Assembly (NCBI RefSeq): GCF_006974145.1
Contig: NZ_CP039456.1
Span: 620,001 to 684,000 of the forward strand
Origin: Changchengzhania lutea
Lineage (GTDB): Bacteria > Bacteroidota > Bacteroidia > Flavobacteriales > Flavobacteriaceae
Reading direction: 5' to 3'
DNA: 64,000 nucleotides
The position numbers and the translations under genes are program-made. Every line of letters starts with the position of its first letter. Position 1 is the first letter of the stretch. Shown here one piece after another: positions 8,072 through 17,499 of this stretch. The notes under the pieces were generated by a model that saw nothing but the letters and a program-made list of their open reading frames with translations, ran no database searches and was not told the origin of the DNA.

Positions 8072-9463
8072 TTAATTTGGAGCCCAAACAGAATAACTTT
8101 TTGGTGGTACTTGGATTTTCACCCATTTACCTCCTTGGGTTACAGGCTGCCAACTTGAGTGTCCAGTATAATCTTTAATAAGTGTATTGGACCAATTGGT
8201 TTCAACCCATCTTTCTTGCCAATTATTTGAATTATTAATATAAACAACTAATCCCGAGCCATTATTTCCATTTCGTCTTGCCACGTATTCATCATCATCT
8301 ACGTGCAAAATTGTTGTAGTACCACTAGCCAAATTATTATGTATCCAAACAAGGTTGTTCAACCTTTCCTTATTCAACCATTCTTCATAATCTTTATAAA
8401 AAATTGCTGGATAGCCTTCATGCGTTAGAATATAAGAATATGCCAATATTTTATTAGTTATTATTTCATCTGTATCATGGTTTGTTACAAATGTTACAGC
8501 TTTAGATGCATTTTGCTTCCACAGCATATTATCATTTAAAGCATTCAGGTTATTTCCCACAAATGCATCTTTCATTTTATAATAACAGGCAAAATCAAAA
8601 GCGCTTGCTTCTGCAACTCCAGTCCACCAATCTAATGTAGACACATTACTATCCCAATATTCACCTACTGAAAAACCTCCTACTTCATTTTTCCATTCTT
8701 TTACAACCCATGGTTCAAATCCTTTTACATAATCAAAACGCCAACCATCAAAACCAATAATATCTCTATAATATTTAGCTACGCTATTTGCATTTTTCCA
8801 CAGCCAATCTTGCACATACGTTTGATGATGGCACAAATCTGGAAAACCACCAAATGCACCACTATCATTTGAGTGGACATTATTCTCATGAAAGTCTGTA
8901 GCGGACCGATAGAAATTGCCTGATAATGGATTAAAGTCTGTCCACGTATTACCTCCTGTATAAGGATTTGCTTCACTATCTCCTCCACTATTATGATTAA
9001 TAACAATATCAGCTATTACATTAAGTCCGTATTGGTGCGCATTATCGATCATTGTGGTAAGCTCTGTTCTTGATCCAAACCGTGTTTCTATGCTTCCCAT
9101 TTGATTATATTCACCAAAATCAAAATAATCAAAAGGGTCATAACCCATAGAAAAAGGTCCATTTTGTGCTTTAGACACTGGAGGTAGCCAAATAGCATCA
9201 ATTCCTGCATCACTCCAATCCTGAACTTTTGTATTAATCGTATTCCACCAGGTACCTCCTGCCGGAACATCCCAATAAAATGCTTGCATCATGACACCAG
9301 ATCCAATAGGTTTCAAACCTGTAGTTAGACTTGATTGATGTGAAGCTGAATATAAATTTGGTTGTTCGGTGGAATTTACTTCTTCTATGGATAATTGTTC
9401 TTGATTACAGCTAAAAATAAATAACAATAAAATCCACAGATAACTTGTTTTAAAATTTTTCAT
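8072..9463 (-). CDS. Alpha-amylase (GH13, resembling the archaeal-type subfamily 7), lipoprotein
   Basis: Endo-hydrolase of alpha-1,4 glucans such as starch. 463 residues with a lipoprotein signal (hydrophobic stretch then Cys19 in FIFSC), so it is probably attached to an outer membrane. The catalytic TIM barrel shows region I DIVINH (152-157), region II GWRFDYVKG with nucleophile Asp244, region III GEYWD with acid/base Glu268, and region IV FVTNHDTD (His329/Asp330). QAFYWDVPAGGTWW, SMGYDPFDYFDFGEYNQ and FYKDYEEWLN closely recall Thermococcales amylases (subfamily GH13_7), from memory of those proteins. A small beta domain ends it. No SusC/SusD genes are adjacent. An 18-bp LacI-type operator lies 72 bp upstream. 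Confidence 0.93.
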   Translation of the reverse strand: MKNFKTSYLWILLLFIFSCNQEQLSIEEVNSTEQPNLYSASHQSSLTTGLKPIGSGVMMQAFYWDVPAGGTWWNTINTKVQDWSDAGIDAIWLPPVSKAQNGPFSMGYDPFDYFDFGEYNQMGSIETRFGSRTELTTMIDNAHQYGLNVIADIVINHNSGGDSEANPYTGGNTWTDFNPLSGNFYRSATDFHENNVHSNDSGAFGGFPDLCHHQTYVQDWLWKNANSVAKYYRDIIGFDGWRFDYVKGFEPWVVKEWKNEVGGFSVGEYWDSNVSTLDWWTGVAEASAFDFACYYKMKDAFVGNNLNALNDNMLWKQNASKAVTFVTNHDTDEIITNKILAYSYILTHEGYPAIFYKDYEEWLNKERLNNLVWIHNNLASGTTTILHVDDDEYVARRNGNNGSGLVVYINNSNNWQERWVETNWSNTLIKDYTGHSSWQPVTQGGKWVKIQVPPKSYSVWAPN

Positions 9464-9534
9464 AATTAATAGTTTTTGCTTATTTAGTTAATGCAACCTA
9501 CTAAAATCATAATTCTAACCAAAAGCAAAATATT

Positions 9535-9552
9535 CACGAAAACGTTTTCGTG
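9535..9552. promoter_or_regulatory. LacI-family operator upstream of the amylase
   Basis: CACGAAAACGTTTTCGTG is a perfect 18-bp palindrome with the central CG step typical of LacI/GalR-family operators. It lies 72-89 bp upstream of the amylase ATG. A maltose-responsive LacI-type regulator is the likely ligand by analogy; no such regulator gene is in the window. Confidence 0.7.
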
Positions 9553-9670
9553 TTAATAAATTAATAGTTTTTTTACATGTTTTTTATATAATATGCAAAA
9601 TATCAATCTAAGAATTGTCTTTTTGATACTTCAACCAAATCTAGTTTATACGAATCGAGAATTTATTTGC

Positions 9671-9703
9671 AAAAAAAGCCTTAAAGGTTAAAACCTTTAA
9701 GGC
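9671..9703 (-). terminator. Intrinsic terminator after the acyl-CoA dehydrogenase gene
   Basis: Perfect 12-bp stem (GCCTTAAAGGTT / AACCTTTAAGGC) with a two-base centre, followed on the minus strand by seven T. It lies 33 bp after the dehydrogenase stop codon and insulates the amylase gene. Confidence 0.88.
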
Positions 9704-9735
9704 GATGTTATAACTTAACAAAAAAGTAACTTTTA

Positions 9736-10902
9736 TTATGTTGCTGGTTTGTATTCTTTTTTATCAATAATAATTTTAGCCAAAATCTCACGTAATATCT
9801 CCGAAGTTCCTCCTCCAATTGGTCCTAAACGACTGTCGCGCAACAGGCGTGCCAAGGGATAATCTTCCATATAGCCATAACCGCCTAAAAACTGCAGACA
9901 TTCATAGATAACCTCGTCGGCTACTTGTGTTGATTTCAGTTTAGACATGGAGGCCTCTTTAACAACATACTCGCCTTTATTCAATCTGTATGCTACTGAG
10001 TAATTAAATTCCTTACAAATTTCTGTCTCTGTATATAAATCTGCTACCTTATGTCTAAGTGCTTGAAATTTGTTTATAGTTCTGCCAAATGCTTCGCGCT
10101 CCGACATGTATTGTAAGGTATATTCTAAAGCAAATTCTGAACGGGCATGAGCATTAATCCCCATGATTAACCGTTCTAAAGAGAAATGCTGCATAATATA
10201 TGGGAAGCCTTGATTTTCTTCACCCATTAAATTGCCCGCAGGTACTTTAACATTATCAAAAGCAATTTCGCCAGTATCTGAAGCTCTCCAACCCAACTTG
10301 TCCAATTTGGTTGCTGAGACACCTTCGGTTTCGCGATCTATCACGAATATACTTATCCCTTTATTACCAAGTTCTGGTGTTGTTTTAGCTGCCACAATTA
10401 AGTAATCGCTAAAAACCCCATTGGTAATAAATGTTTTTGAGCCATTCAAGATATAGTGATCGCCTTGCTTCACTGCCGTTGCCCTCATGCCTGCCACATC
10501 ACTTCCGCCAAAAGGCTCTGTAATACACAAACAGCCTATTTTGTCACCCAATATACTTGGCGCTAGGTATTTTTCTTTTATGGCTTCACTACCTTCGGCA
10601 TTAAGATGCGTCATGGCTAAATAGGCATGTGCCCACATCGCCGCTGCAAATCCGCCTGAATTTATTTTCTGAAGTTCTTCAAGAAATATGACCGTATAAA
10701 ACAAGTCTAAGTTTAAGCCACCGTATGCCTCTGGATAATTAATACCAAAGAATCCCATATCTCCAAATTTTTTCCAAATAAATCTGTCAATCACCCCCGT
10801 TTTTTCCCAGTTTTCAATATTAGGAACCACTTCTTTTTTTAGAAAATCCTGTAGACTCTCTCTAAAAAGATTATGTTCTTCTGTGAAGTACATGCTATTC
10901 AT
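9736..10902 (-). CDS. Acyl-CoA dehydrogenase
   Basis: FAD enzyme that introduces the alpha-beta double bond into acyl-CoA in fatty-acid or branched-chain amino-acid breakdown. 388 residues, full family length. Seen: CITEPFGGSDVAGM (flavin/substrate loop), ILNGSKTFITNG, REAFGRTINKFQALRHKVAD, and QFLGGYGYMEDYPLARLLRDSR at the C-terminus. The usual YEGT catalytic motif reads IGGGTSEI, so the base is probably the Glu in SLERLIMG, as in isovaleryl- and long-chain-type enzymes (inference). Substrate cannot be settled. Single gene with a strong terminator. Confidence 0.93.
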   Translation of the reverse strand: MNSMYFTEEHNLFRESLQDFLKKEVVPNIENWEKTGVIDRFIWKKFGDMGFFGINYPEAYGGLNLDLFYTVIFLEELQKINSGGFAAAMWAHAYLAMTHLNAEGSEAIKEKYLAPSILGDKIGCLCITEPFGGSDVAGMRATAVKQGDHYILNGSKTFITNGVFSDYLIVAAKTTPELGNKGISIFVIDRETEGVSATKLDKLGWRASDTGEIAFDNVKVPAGNLMGEENQGFPYIMQHFSLERLIMGINAHARSEFALEYTLQYMSEREAFGRTINKFQALRHKVADLYTETEICKEFNYSVAYRLNKGEYVVKEASMSKLKSTQVADEVIYECLQFLGGYGYMEDYPLARLLRDSRLGPIGGGTSEILREILAKIIIDKKEYKPAT

Positions 10903-10949
10903 TTGATAAATTTTAGTGTTTTTGGGCTTGCTAATTTAGCAGCATTTTT

Positions 10950-11840
10950 TTAATCGAGAGACAAATATAATTTAATTATATCGAACTTATTAAAAGGGAA
11001 GCCTTTAACTTTTTTTAATTCGTCTAATGACTTATAACCGTCTCTAAGTTGCCTTTGTTCAATAATATCATGTGCCAAATCATAATCAATGTGCTGAACA
11101 GTCACCAACTCATCCATAGTAGCAGCATTTAATTTTATCCTCTGAATTGGCCTGGGTGTTTTTACTGTAAATTCGTTTGTAATGCTTTCAATTACTTCAT
11201 TCGATAAGCCGTATACATCTTGAAGTTGAACATCTGCAATAAAACCGCCTTCAAACTTATTTCTAAATTTTATAATACGTTCTGATAGCACTTCACCAAT
11301 ACCATTCACTCTTTGTAATTGCTCTATGGTCGCTGTATTTAAATCGCTTTTTTGAGCAAAGCTTTTGGATTTGTTGTTATAGCTAAAAGCTGATGTTGTT
11401 TTTGATGTTGAATTGGTTGCCCATTCAGGAAATTTAAAATACGGTGCTATTGCTTTTAAGAGCGAATCGGAAATATGGGTGACCTTTTGAAAATCTTCAG
11501 CAGAATTAACCCATTTATTTTGTGCCCTAAAATTTAGTAGCCTATCAATTTCTTCATTGGACATGCCTAAGGTTGATCCTTTATAATCGGTTATATAATT
11601 TGGATTGAAAGGAAATATTTTAGGTTCATTCTCCGCTAACTCAACATGCCTTAATGAATCTACCTCTTTGGTAAAACGTTCGATTTTTTCTCGGTTATCT
11701 GATATATCTTCTGAAGAATTACCTAAAATGATTGGCATTCCGAACAGGTAAACACACTGAAGTATGATGATAATTAGAATTAAAAAGAAAATCCCACGCC
11801 GCTGTTCTTTAGAAAACGTGACATGGGATTTTAATTTCAT
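10950..11840 (-). CDS. Membrane-anchored helix-hairpin-helix (ComEA-like) protein
   Basis: 296 residues. An N-terminal transmembrane helix (about residues 17-35) is followed by a charged linker and three helix-hairpin-helix units: around VNSAEDFQKVTHISDSLLKAI, NTATIEQLQRVNGIGEVLSERI and DELKKVKGFPFNKFDIIKLY. The second has the canonical GIG hairpin. Such domains bind DNA without sequence specificity; ComEA proteins capture DNA in the periplasm during uptake. Orientation of the single span fits a periplasmic domain. No other competence genes are adjacent, so a role in DNA uptake is inference. Confidence 0.8.
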   Translation of the reverse strand: MKLKSHVTFSKEQRRGIFFLILIIIILQCVYLFGMPIILGNSSEDISDNREKIERFTKEVDSLRHVELAENEPKIFPFNPNYITDYKGSTLGMSNEEIDRLLNFRAQNKWVNSAEDFQKVTHISDSLLKAIAPYFKFPEWATNSTSKTTSAFSYNNKSKSFAQKSDLNTATIEQLQRVNGIGEVLSERIIKFRNKFEGGFIADVQLQDVYGLSNEVIESITNEFTVKTPRPIQRIKLNAATMDELVTVQHIDYDLAHDIIEQRQLRDGYKSLDELKKVKGFPFNKFDIIKLYLSLD

Positions 11841-11890
11841 TTTAATAGACCATTTTACAGCTGATCAAATTCAGCCTATAGAATTTAGTA

Positions 11891-13537
11891 TTAAGATTGT
11901 TCCTTATCTGCTTTTATAGCGCCTACATATTTCGCCATTTCATCTCTTACTTTAGGGAATAAGAACAATAACCCAATCATATTAGGAAATACTAATGCCA
12001 AAATCATAGCATCAGAGAATTTGATAACCGCATCTAAGGTTGCTGCTGCTCCGATTACTATAAATATTAGGAATAAAATTTTATACGCAGTATCAGCTGC
12101 TTTTCCTTTTCCAAATAAAAATTTCCACGATTGCAACCCGTAATATGACCAAGAAATCATGGTTGAAAATGCGAATAATACAATAGCAATCGTTAAGATA
12201 TATGAGAAGCCAGGGATTACAGAATCGAACGCCATAGAGGTTAAATCTACACCTCCAATAGAGCTACCATCTGCATTTAATAATACACTACTAGAAGATT
12301 CACCAGCTGCACCATATTGAAATACACTTTGCATATTACCCCCATCGATGTTGAAGAAAATAATTACCAAAGCCGTCATAGTACAAATAACAACCGTATC
12401 AATAAACGGTTCCAATAAGGCAACCACACCTTCTGAAGCTGGGTAATTGGTTTTTACTGCAGAGTGTGCAATAGCGGCAGAACCTGCCCCTGCTTCATTT
12501 GAAAATGCTGCTCTTTGAAAACCAACAATTAACACGCCAACAAGACCGCCAAGTCCAGCCATTGGTGTAAAGGCACCATCGAAAATAAGTCCGAATGCGA
12601 TACCAATATCACTGATATTAGCGAATATAATGACTAGCGCAGCAATAACATAAATACCAGCCATGAACGGTACTATTTTTTCAGTAATGCTCGCAATTCT
12701 TTTAATACCTCCAATAATTACTATACCTACAAGAATGGCTAAAATTATACCGATTACGAATCCCATAGAACCACCTTGCAATCCTAACATGGATGATATT
12801 TGAACCGTAGCTTGGTTTGATTGAAATGCGTTACCACCACCAAAAGAAGCGCCTACACATAAAATTGCAAAAATAACCGCAAGCACTTTTCCTATACCGG
12901 CAAAACCACGTTCTTTTAAACCTTTACTTAAATAATACATCGGCCCTCCATATACTGTTCCATCTGGTCCGACGTCTCTATATTTAACACCTAGCGTACA
13001 TTCCACAAATTTTGTAGACATCCCTATAAGTCCACAGATAATCATCCAAAAAGTTGCTCCTGGACCACCCAATGCAATCGCCACGGCCACACCTGCTATA
13101 TTTCCTAAACCAACGGTTCCAGATACTGCTGTTGCCAAGGCTTGGAAGTGACTTACTTCACCTTCTTTACTTTCGTCTCTTATGGTATCAGGAAGATCGC
13201 CATCTACTATATTAACGGCTACTTTTTCATGAGCGTGATGATGCCCTTCAATTTCGTCGTACTTCCCTCTAACGGTATTAATGGCCAACCCGAATTTTGT
13301 AAAACTTGGAAATTTAAAGTAGATTGTAAAAAATGTAGCTCCTCCCACCAATAAAAGCACCACGAATGGCACATTGTAGTCTCCTATGGGTACCGTTGTT
13401 AAAACAAAACCTTCCCACCATGTTGCTACGGGCATAAAGGCATCATTTACTTTTTCGTCCAAGCCTTTTTCTACGTCTTGAGCAAATGATAAAATTGGTA
13501 AAATAATGGTAAATATTGAAAGAAGATATTTCTTCAT
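11891..13537 (-). CDS. Alanine/glycine:cation symporter (AGCS family)
   Basis: Sodium- or proton-coupled uptake of alanine or glycine across the inner membrane. 548 residues with an N-terminal signal-like helix and about 11 membrane segments. Family motifs seen: FQALATAVSGTVGLGNIAGVA, GGPGATFWMIICGLIGMS, GFQRAAFSNEAGAGSAAIAHS and EPFIDTVVICTMTALVI. A periplasmic-side linker of about 60 residues precedes the transport core. Substrate is from family knowledge. Single gene. Confidence 0.94.
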   Translation of the reverse strand: MKKYLLSIFTIILPILSFAQDVEKGLDEKVNDAFMPVATWWEGFVLTTVPIGDYNVPFVVLLLVGGATFFTIYFKFPSFTKFGLAINTVRGKYDEIEGHHHAHEKVAVNIVDGDLPDTIRDESKEGEVSHFQALATAVSGTVGLGNIAGVAVAIALGGPGATFWMIICGLIGMSTKFVECTLGVKYRDVGPDGTVYGGPMYYLSKGLKERGFAGIGKVLAVIFAILCVGASFGGGNAFQSNQATVQISSMLGLQGGSMGFVIGIILAILVGIVIIGGIKRIASITEKIVPFMAGIYVIAALVIIFANISDIGIAFGLIFDGAFTPMAGLGGLVGVLIVGFQRAAFSNEAGAGSAAIAHSAVKTNYPASEGVVALLEPFIDTVVICTMTALVIIFFNIDGGNMQSVFQYGAAGESSSSVLLNADGSSIGGVDLTSMAFDSVIPGFSYILTIAIVLFAFSTMISWSYYGLQSWKFLFGKGKAADTAYKILFLIFIVIGAAATLDAVIKFSDAMILALVFPNMIGLLFLFPKVRDEMAKYVGAIKADKEQS

Positions 13538-13645
13538 AATTATCTTTTATTGGTTAGTTTTTTTTAGATAAAATATTATTAAAGCCAGCAAGATGCTAAA
13601 AATAATTGATTTGTTAAAGCATTGCTTGTTAAAATAGGCAGGAAG

Positions 13646-14680
13646 CTAGTGGATGTTATACACAGAATTTAGATCTTCTATCTGTTCGGGTCTCCCTAGA
13701 ACAATAATTTTTGAATGTGGCGCTAATTCCAATTCCGCTTCAGGATTTACAATATATTCTCCTAATTCATTCTTATACCCTATCACCGTGCAACCTGTTT
13801 TTCTACGAAGATCTAAATCCTTAATTGTTCGTGCATCTCTAGTCATATATAACTTCTCTACGGCCACTTCTTCTATATTGATATTAGACTTACCAACAAT
13901 GGAAAGATTATCTATAAACTCCATTAATCCTGGAATCACAACCAAAGATGCCATATGGTCGCCCCCTATTTTATCTGGTAATATCACATTGTTGGCCCCA
14001 GCAAATTTTAATTTATTATATGAGGATTCTTGGGAGGCTCTACTAATAATATTAATGGAAGGATTAATTTGCCTAGTGGATAATACCACAAATAAGTTAT
14101 CGGCATCGCTAGGTAATGCTGATATAAAACAAGATGCACGGTCAACACCTGCTTGCATCAATACCTCATCTTCATTGGCGTTACCAATTACGTAAGGAAT
14201 ATCGTCTGATTGAAGCCGTTCTGCTACCTCTTTATTTCTTTCAACTACCACAAAGTCTTTTTCATAGGCAGCCAATTTTATGGCAGCTTGTCTACCATTT
14301 CTTCCATAACCACAAATAATAACGTGCTTATCAAAACTATCAATTGTCTTTTGCATCCTTTTATACTTTAGTTCTTCAATATGGTCTTTGCTTAAAATAT
14401 ATTCTGTGACTATAGAAAGGGCGTAACCCACAATAACAACACTAGTTAATATTAAAAATACGGTAAATATTTTCGATTGATCATCCAATGGCTGTACCTC
14501 TCCAAAACCCACGGTGGTCATGGTAATAATGGTCATATAAAGGGCATCAACCCAAGAATAACCTGATATAAGCTTATAACCAAAAATGCCTATCAATAGA
14601 ATAATTACAGGCAATAATATGGCAGTATAAACTTGGGTTCTAAAAAAACGTATCACTGCATTCATAAACTTATAAATCAA
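13646..14680 (-). CDS. Potassium channel with RCK (TrkA-N/TrkA-C) domains
   Basis: 344 residues. Two transmembrane helices flank a pore loop with selectivity filter TVGFG (residues about 56-60); a cytoplasmic TrkA-N Rossmann domain follows (VIICGYGRNGRQAAIKL), then a TrkA-C domain ending KIIVLGRPEQIEDL. This is the 2TM channel plus RCK gating ring plan. The 3' end of the upstream PspC-like gene overlaps its start by 11 bp, suggesting translational coupling. The exact gating ligand cannot be told. Confidence 0.93.
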   Translation of the reverse strand: MIYKFMNAVIRFFRTQVYTAILLPVIILLIGIFGYKLISGYSWVDALYMTIITMTTVGFGEVQPLDDQSKIFTVFLILTSVVIVGYALSIVTEYILSKDHIEELKYKRMQKTIDSFDKHVIICGYGRNGRQAAIKLAAYEKDFVVVERNKEVAERLQSDDIPYVIGNANEDEVLMQAGVDRASCFISALPSDADNLFVVLSTRQINPSINIISRASQESSYNKLKFAGANNVILPDKIGGDHMASLVVIPGLMEFIDNLSIVGKSNINIEEVAVEKLYMTRDARTIKDLDLRRKTGCTVIGYKNELGEYIVNPEAELELAPHSKIIVLGRPEQIEDLNSVYNIH

Positions 14681-14912
14681 AAACTGATGAGCGCTTGGTA
14701 TATAAAAGGTCTTTAATACGCATCCAGAACGCTAAAAACAAATACAGCGCAAAACCAAAACCTAAGGTCACAAAAGTGAGATACATAAATGTGGTTCTTA
14801 CTACTTTAGCTCGAATTCCAAAACGTTCAGCAATACGTTGACACACATAGTATCCATGCTTTTGGAAATAGAGCAAAGGTTTATAGATATCGTTCATGAT
14901 GCAATTTAACAA
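14670..14912 (-). CDS. PspC-domain protein
   Basis: 80 residues. It has the PspC fold signature: a short N-terminal segment, CQRIAERFGIRAKVVRTTFMYLTF and a transmembrane helix continuing to about residue 64. PspC proteins sense membrane stress in other bacteria. It overlaps the channel gene by 11 bp and follows the DUF2851 gene by 2 bp, so the three form one transcription unit. A membrane-integrity role is inferred from the family. Confidence 0.85.
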   Translation of the reverse strand: MLNCIMNDIYKPLLYFQKHGYYVCQRIAERFGIRAKVVRTTFMYLTFVTLGFGFALYLFLAFWMRIKDLLYTKRSSVFDL

Positions 14913-14914
14913 TT

Positions 14915-16186
14915 TTATTTATGGATTAACGCATTACCAACTGCGCATTGCAAACATTTATTTTTGTCACAATATTCAGATTTTAATTGAATGAGCGCTT
15001 GAGATATTAAAGCGGAATTAGAAATCTTTTGTAATCTATTAAACGCATCGACAATGGTGTTTTTTTCTGAAGCAATGGCATGGGCCATGTTTAAAAGTTC
15101 GTCATGGACCCGCGCTCCCTTTTGATGTGCATAACAAAATTTAATGGGCAATATGGTATTCATAATGAGCAAATCAACAAAAGCCTTGGTGATTATTTTT
15201 TCTGTGGCTTTTGATTCCTTTTCAAAGGTATAGTGTGTTTTCCAGAAAGGCGCTGTGGACACATGAAATAATTTATAAAAATCTTCTACTGAATTTATAG
15301 CTATAATTTTCGAAAACAGGTTCTGGTGTTCATGATACAAACTGGCCAATTGCGACAGCCTAATCGTTGGGAAATTCGATGGTCTCAGTCTGAAAAACTG
15401 TAGTGGGACTACGTAGCTATTATCTAACTGAAACTTTTGTTTTAAAAAGCCATAGGCTTTATCCAACTCTTGATGATAACCGATGTCTATATCTCGTTCT
15501 AATAATCCCGCTTGCCCCATAAAAAGGGCTTCTAATGAGATTCTATCGTTTTGTGTTTTCCTAATTACTGAAAAATCAACAGATTCTGCCAAACTTAAAA
15601 AGGCTTCGCCATTCACTTTTAACCCAAAGTTTTTTGTCAACATCTTAAATAAAACGGTCTCCCAATTATTTTTAGACGCTTTTAATAGTTCGCTAATAGC
15701 GTTTGCTTTACGCTCAAGCCGTTCAAAGTACAAACGTTCCAACCAATGATTCAAAGTGAAATCATCAATTGTATTAAAATCATTTTCACAGTTAATCCAT
15801 TTATCTTTTTTAGAAAAGAGTTTTAGATAATTCTGAAATAGAGATTCATCTATATAATCCTTTAAAACTACCGTAGGAATGGTGGTATTGTTGCTTCTAA
15901 ATACGTCTGTATCGTGTTCCCATACCACATGAAGAATAACATTGTCATAGGTAGGGTCTTGCTCGTGATTATGCAAAAACCAATCGGATGACTTGATATG
16001 TATTTCAACATTTCCTGCCCATAGCTGATCATCGATTTTAACTTGGGCATTAAAAAAATCAGGACCAGAATTTAAGTTGTGCTGACCAGAGTGTACTACA
16101 GCAACCTCACCATTGTCTGTGGTTTTCAAATCATGCATTTTGAATTTCTTGTGCTTCCATATATAGTGTATAAAATCTTCTTGCAT
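14915..16186 (-). CDS. DUF2851 family protein
   Basis: 423 residues, a family found almost only in Bacteroidota; function unknown. Typical segments are QEDFIHYIWKHKKF at the start, GQHNLNSGPDFFNAQVKI, AGNVEIHIKSSDWFLHNH, and a Cys-rich C-terminus (YCDKNKCLQCAVGNALI) that could bind metal. First gene of the DUF2851-pspC-channel unit, divergent from the DUF2721 gene. Confidence 0.9.
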   Translation of the reverse strand: MQEDFIHYIWKHKKFKMHDLKTTDNGEVAVVHSGQHNLNSGPDFFNAQVKIDDQLWAGNVEIHIKSSDWFLHNHEQDPTYDNVILHVVWEHDTDVFRSNNTTIPTVVLKDYIDESLFQNYLKLFSKKDKWINCENDFNTIDDFTLNHWLERLYFERLERKANAISELLKASKNNWETVLFKMLTKNFGLKVNGEAFLSLAESVDFSVIRKTQNDRISLEALFMGQAGLLERDIDIGYHQELDKAYGFLKQKFQLDNSYVVPLQFFRLRPSNFPTIRLSQLASLYHEHQNLFSKIIAINSVEDFYKLFHVSTAPFWKTHYTFEKESKATEKIITKAFVDLLIMNTILPIKFCYAHQKGARVHDELLNMAHAIASEKNTIVDAFNRLQKISNSALISQALIQLKSEYCDKNKCLQCAVGNALIHK

Positions 16187-16269
16187 ATGACTAAGATAGA
16201 AAAAGCATCCGTAAATTATTAATCTGTTAATTTATTAAAAAACAAATAAGGCAATAGTATAAAGTTACA

Positions 16270-16277
16270 TAACTTTG
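16270..16277 (+). promoter_or_regulatory. Putative -7 box for the DUF2721 gene
   Basis: TAACTTTG matches the Bacteroidota -7 consensus TAnnTTTG and lies 15 bp before the ATG at 16293. No clear -33 TTTG accompanies it. Confidence 0.4.
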
Positions 16278-16292
16278 AATAAATTCGTATCC

Positions 16293-16703
16293 ATGAATCA
16301 ACTCACATTAACTACACCGGCGTTATTATTTTCAGCCATTTCATTAATTATGTTGGCATATACCAATAGATTTTTAGCCTATGCCGCTGTAATTAGAAAT
16401 TTACACGACAAGTATTTGCAACATAAAGACGACACTTTGGTAGCCCAAATTAAAAACTTAAAGCAACGGTTATATTTAACGCGTTCCATGCAAATATTTG
16501 GTATCACTAGTTTATTACTTTGTGTACTCACCATGTTCCTTATTTACGTCCAACAGCACACCATAGCGGTTTGGGTATTTGGAGCTGCATTAATTTTGCT
16601 CATCTTGTCCTTAGCCTTTTTAATTAAGGAAATTCAAATATCTGTAAAAGCACTGGAGCATCATATTAGTGATATGGAAAACCACCAAATTCATGAAAAC
16701 TAG
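16293..16703 (+). CDS. DUF2721 family membrane protein
   Basis: 136 residues from the ATG at 16293; an upstream TTG would add six residues but overlaps the promoter. Three predicted transmembrane helices: one at the N-terminus (LLFSAISLIMLAYTNRF) and a pair after a charged stretch (FGITSLLLCVLTMFLIYV and FGAALILLILSLAFLI). This layout is typical of DUF2721. Function unknown. Divergent from DUF2851. Confidence 0.82.
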   Translation: MNQLTLTTPALLFSAISLIMLAYTNRFLAYAAVIRNLHDKYLQHKDDTLVAQIKNLKQRLYLTRSMQIFGITSLLLCVLTMFLIYVQQHTIAVWVFGAALILLILSLAFLIKEIQISVKALEHHISDMENHQIHEN

Positions 16704-16783
16704 TGTTATTTAATGGCTTACTTAACATTAGTTTAGAATGAATTCGACTAAAAACACATTATATTTAATAAAAAAAGCACCTC

Positions 16784-17296
16784 ATGACAGCAACTCAAAA
16801 TTATCCAAAATCATTTTCACATATAGGCATCACAGTTCCTAATATTAAAGAGGCCGTTACATTCTATTCTGAAGTGATGGGTTGGTACATTATAATGCCC
16901 CCATCTACGGTAAAAAAAGAAAAAGAAACAGCGATCGGGCAAATGTGTATCGACGTGTTTGGTGACGATTGGGAGACGTTCGAAATCGCACATATGTCTA
17001 CCTCTGATGGCATTGGGATCGAATTATTCTCTTTTCCCCATGGTGTTAAAGAAGCTCCAGAATTTAATCCGTTTAACACGGGTCTTTTTCATTTTTGTGT
17101 TCAAGATCCAAATATAGAAGCACTCATTGATAAAATTGTATCCTATGGTGGGAAACAGCGCATGCCTATTAGAGCGTACTATCCTGATGAAAAACCCTTT
17201 AAAATGTGTTATGTTGAGGATCCATTTGGGATTGTCTTTGAAATATATACACATAGTTACGAACTCACATATTCATCTGGAGCTTATTCTGAATAA
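16784..17296 (+). CDS. VOC-fold (glyoxalase/bleomycin resistance-type) protein
   Basis: 170 residues with two beta-alpha-beta-beta-beta modules. Candidate metal ligands: His in SHIGITVPNIKEAVTFY, Glu in IGIELFSF, His in GLFHFCVQD and Glu in DPFGIVFEIYTHSYE. The family includes lactoylglutathione lyases, dioxygenases and resistance proteins, so the reaction cannot be assigned. It stands alone with 200 bp to parA. Confidence 0.85.
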   Translation: MTATQNYPKSFSHIGITVPNIKEAVTFYSEVMGWYIIMPPSTVKKEKETAIGQMCIDVFGDDWETFEIAHMSTSDGIGIELFSFPHGVKEAPEFNPFNTGLFHFCVQDPNIEALIDKIVSYGGKQRMPIRAYYPDEKPFKMCYVEDPFGIVFEIYTHSYELTYSSGAYSE

Positions 17297-17499
17297 AGAT
17301 TAAAACAAATCTAAAATTCATCATTGTTATTTAAAGAAATTGATTTAAAATTATTGAAGGATAAACCCAATTTACGTTCACAAACGAATTACATTACTAT
17401 ACTTATTCGTTTAAACAACTTATCATCAAGTGTTAACAAGTTCCGTTTTTTATCCTCGTAAATAATTGTATTTTTACGCCTCATAAAACCAAATCATTA

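Noticed and set aside
17297-17499. parS or replication origin near parAB
   Set aside because: No TGTTTCACGTGAAACA-like site and no DnaA-box cluster were noticed; the region is a plain promoter-sized spacer.
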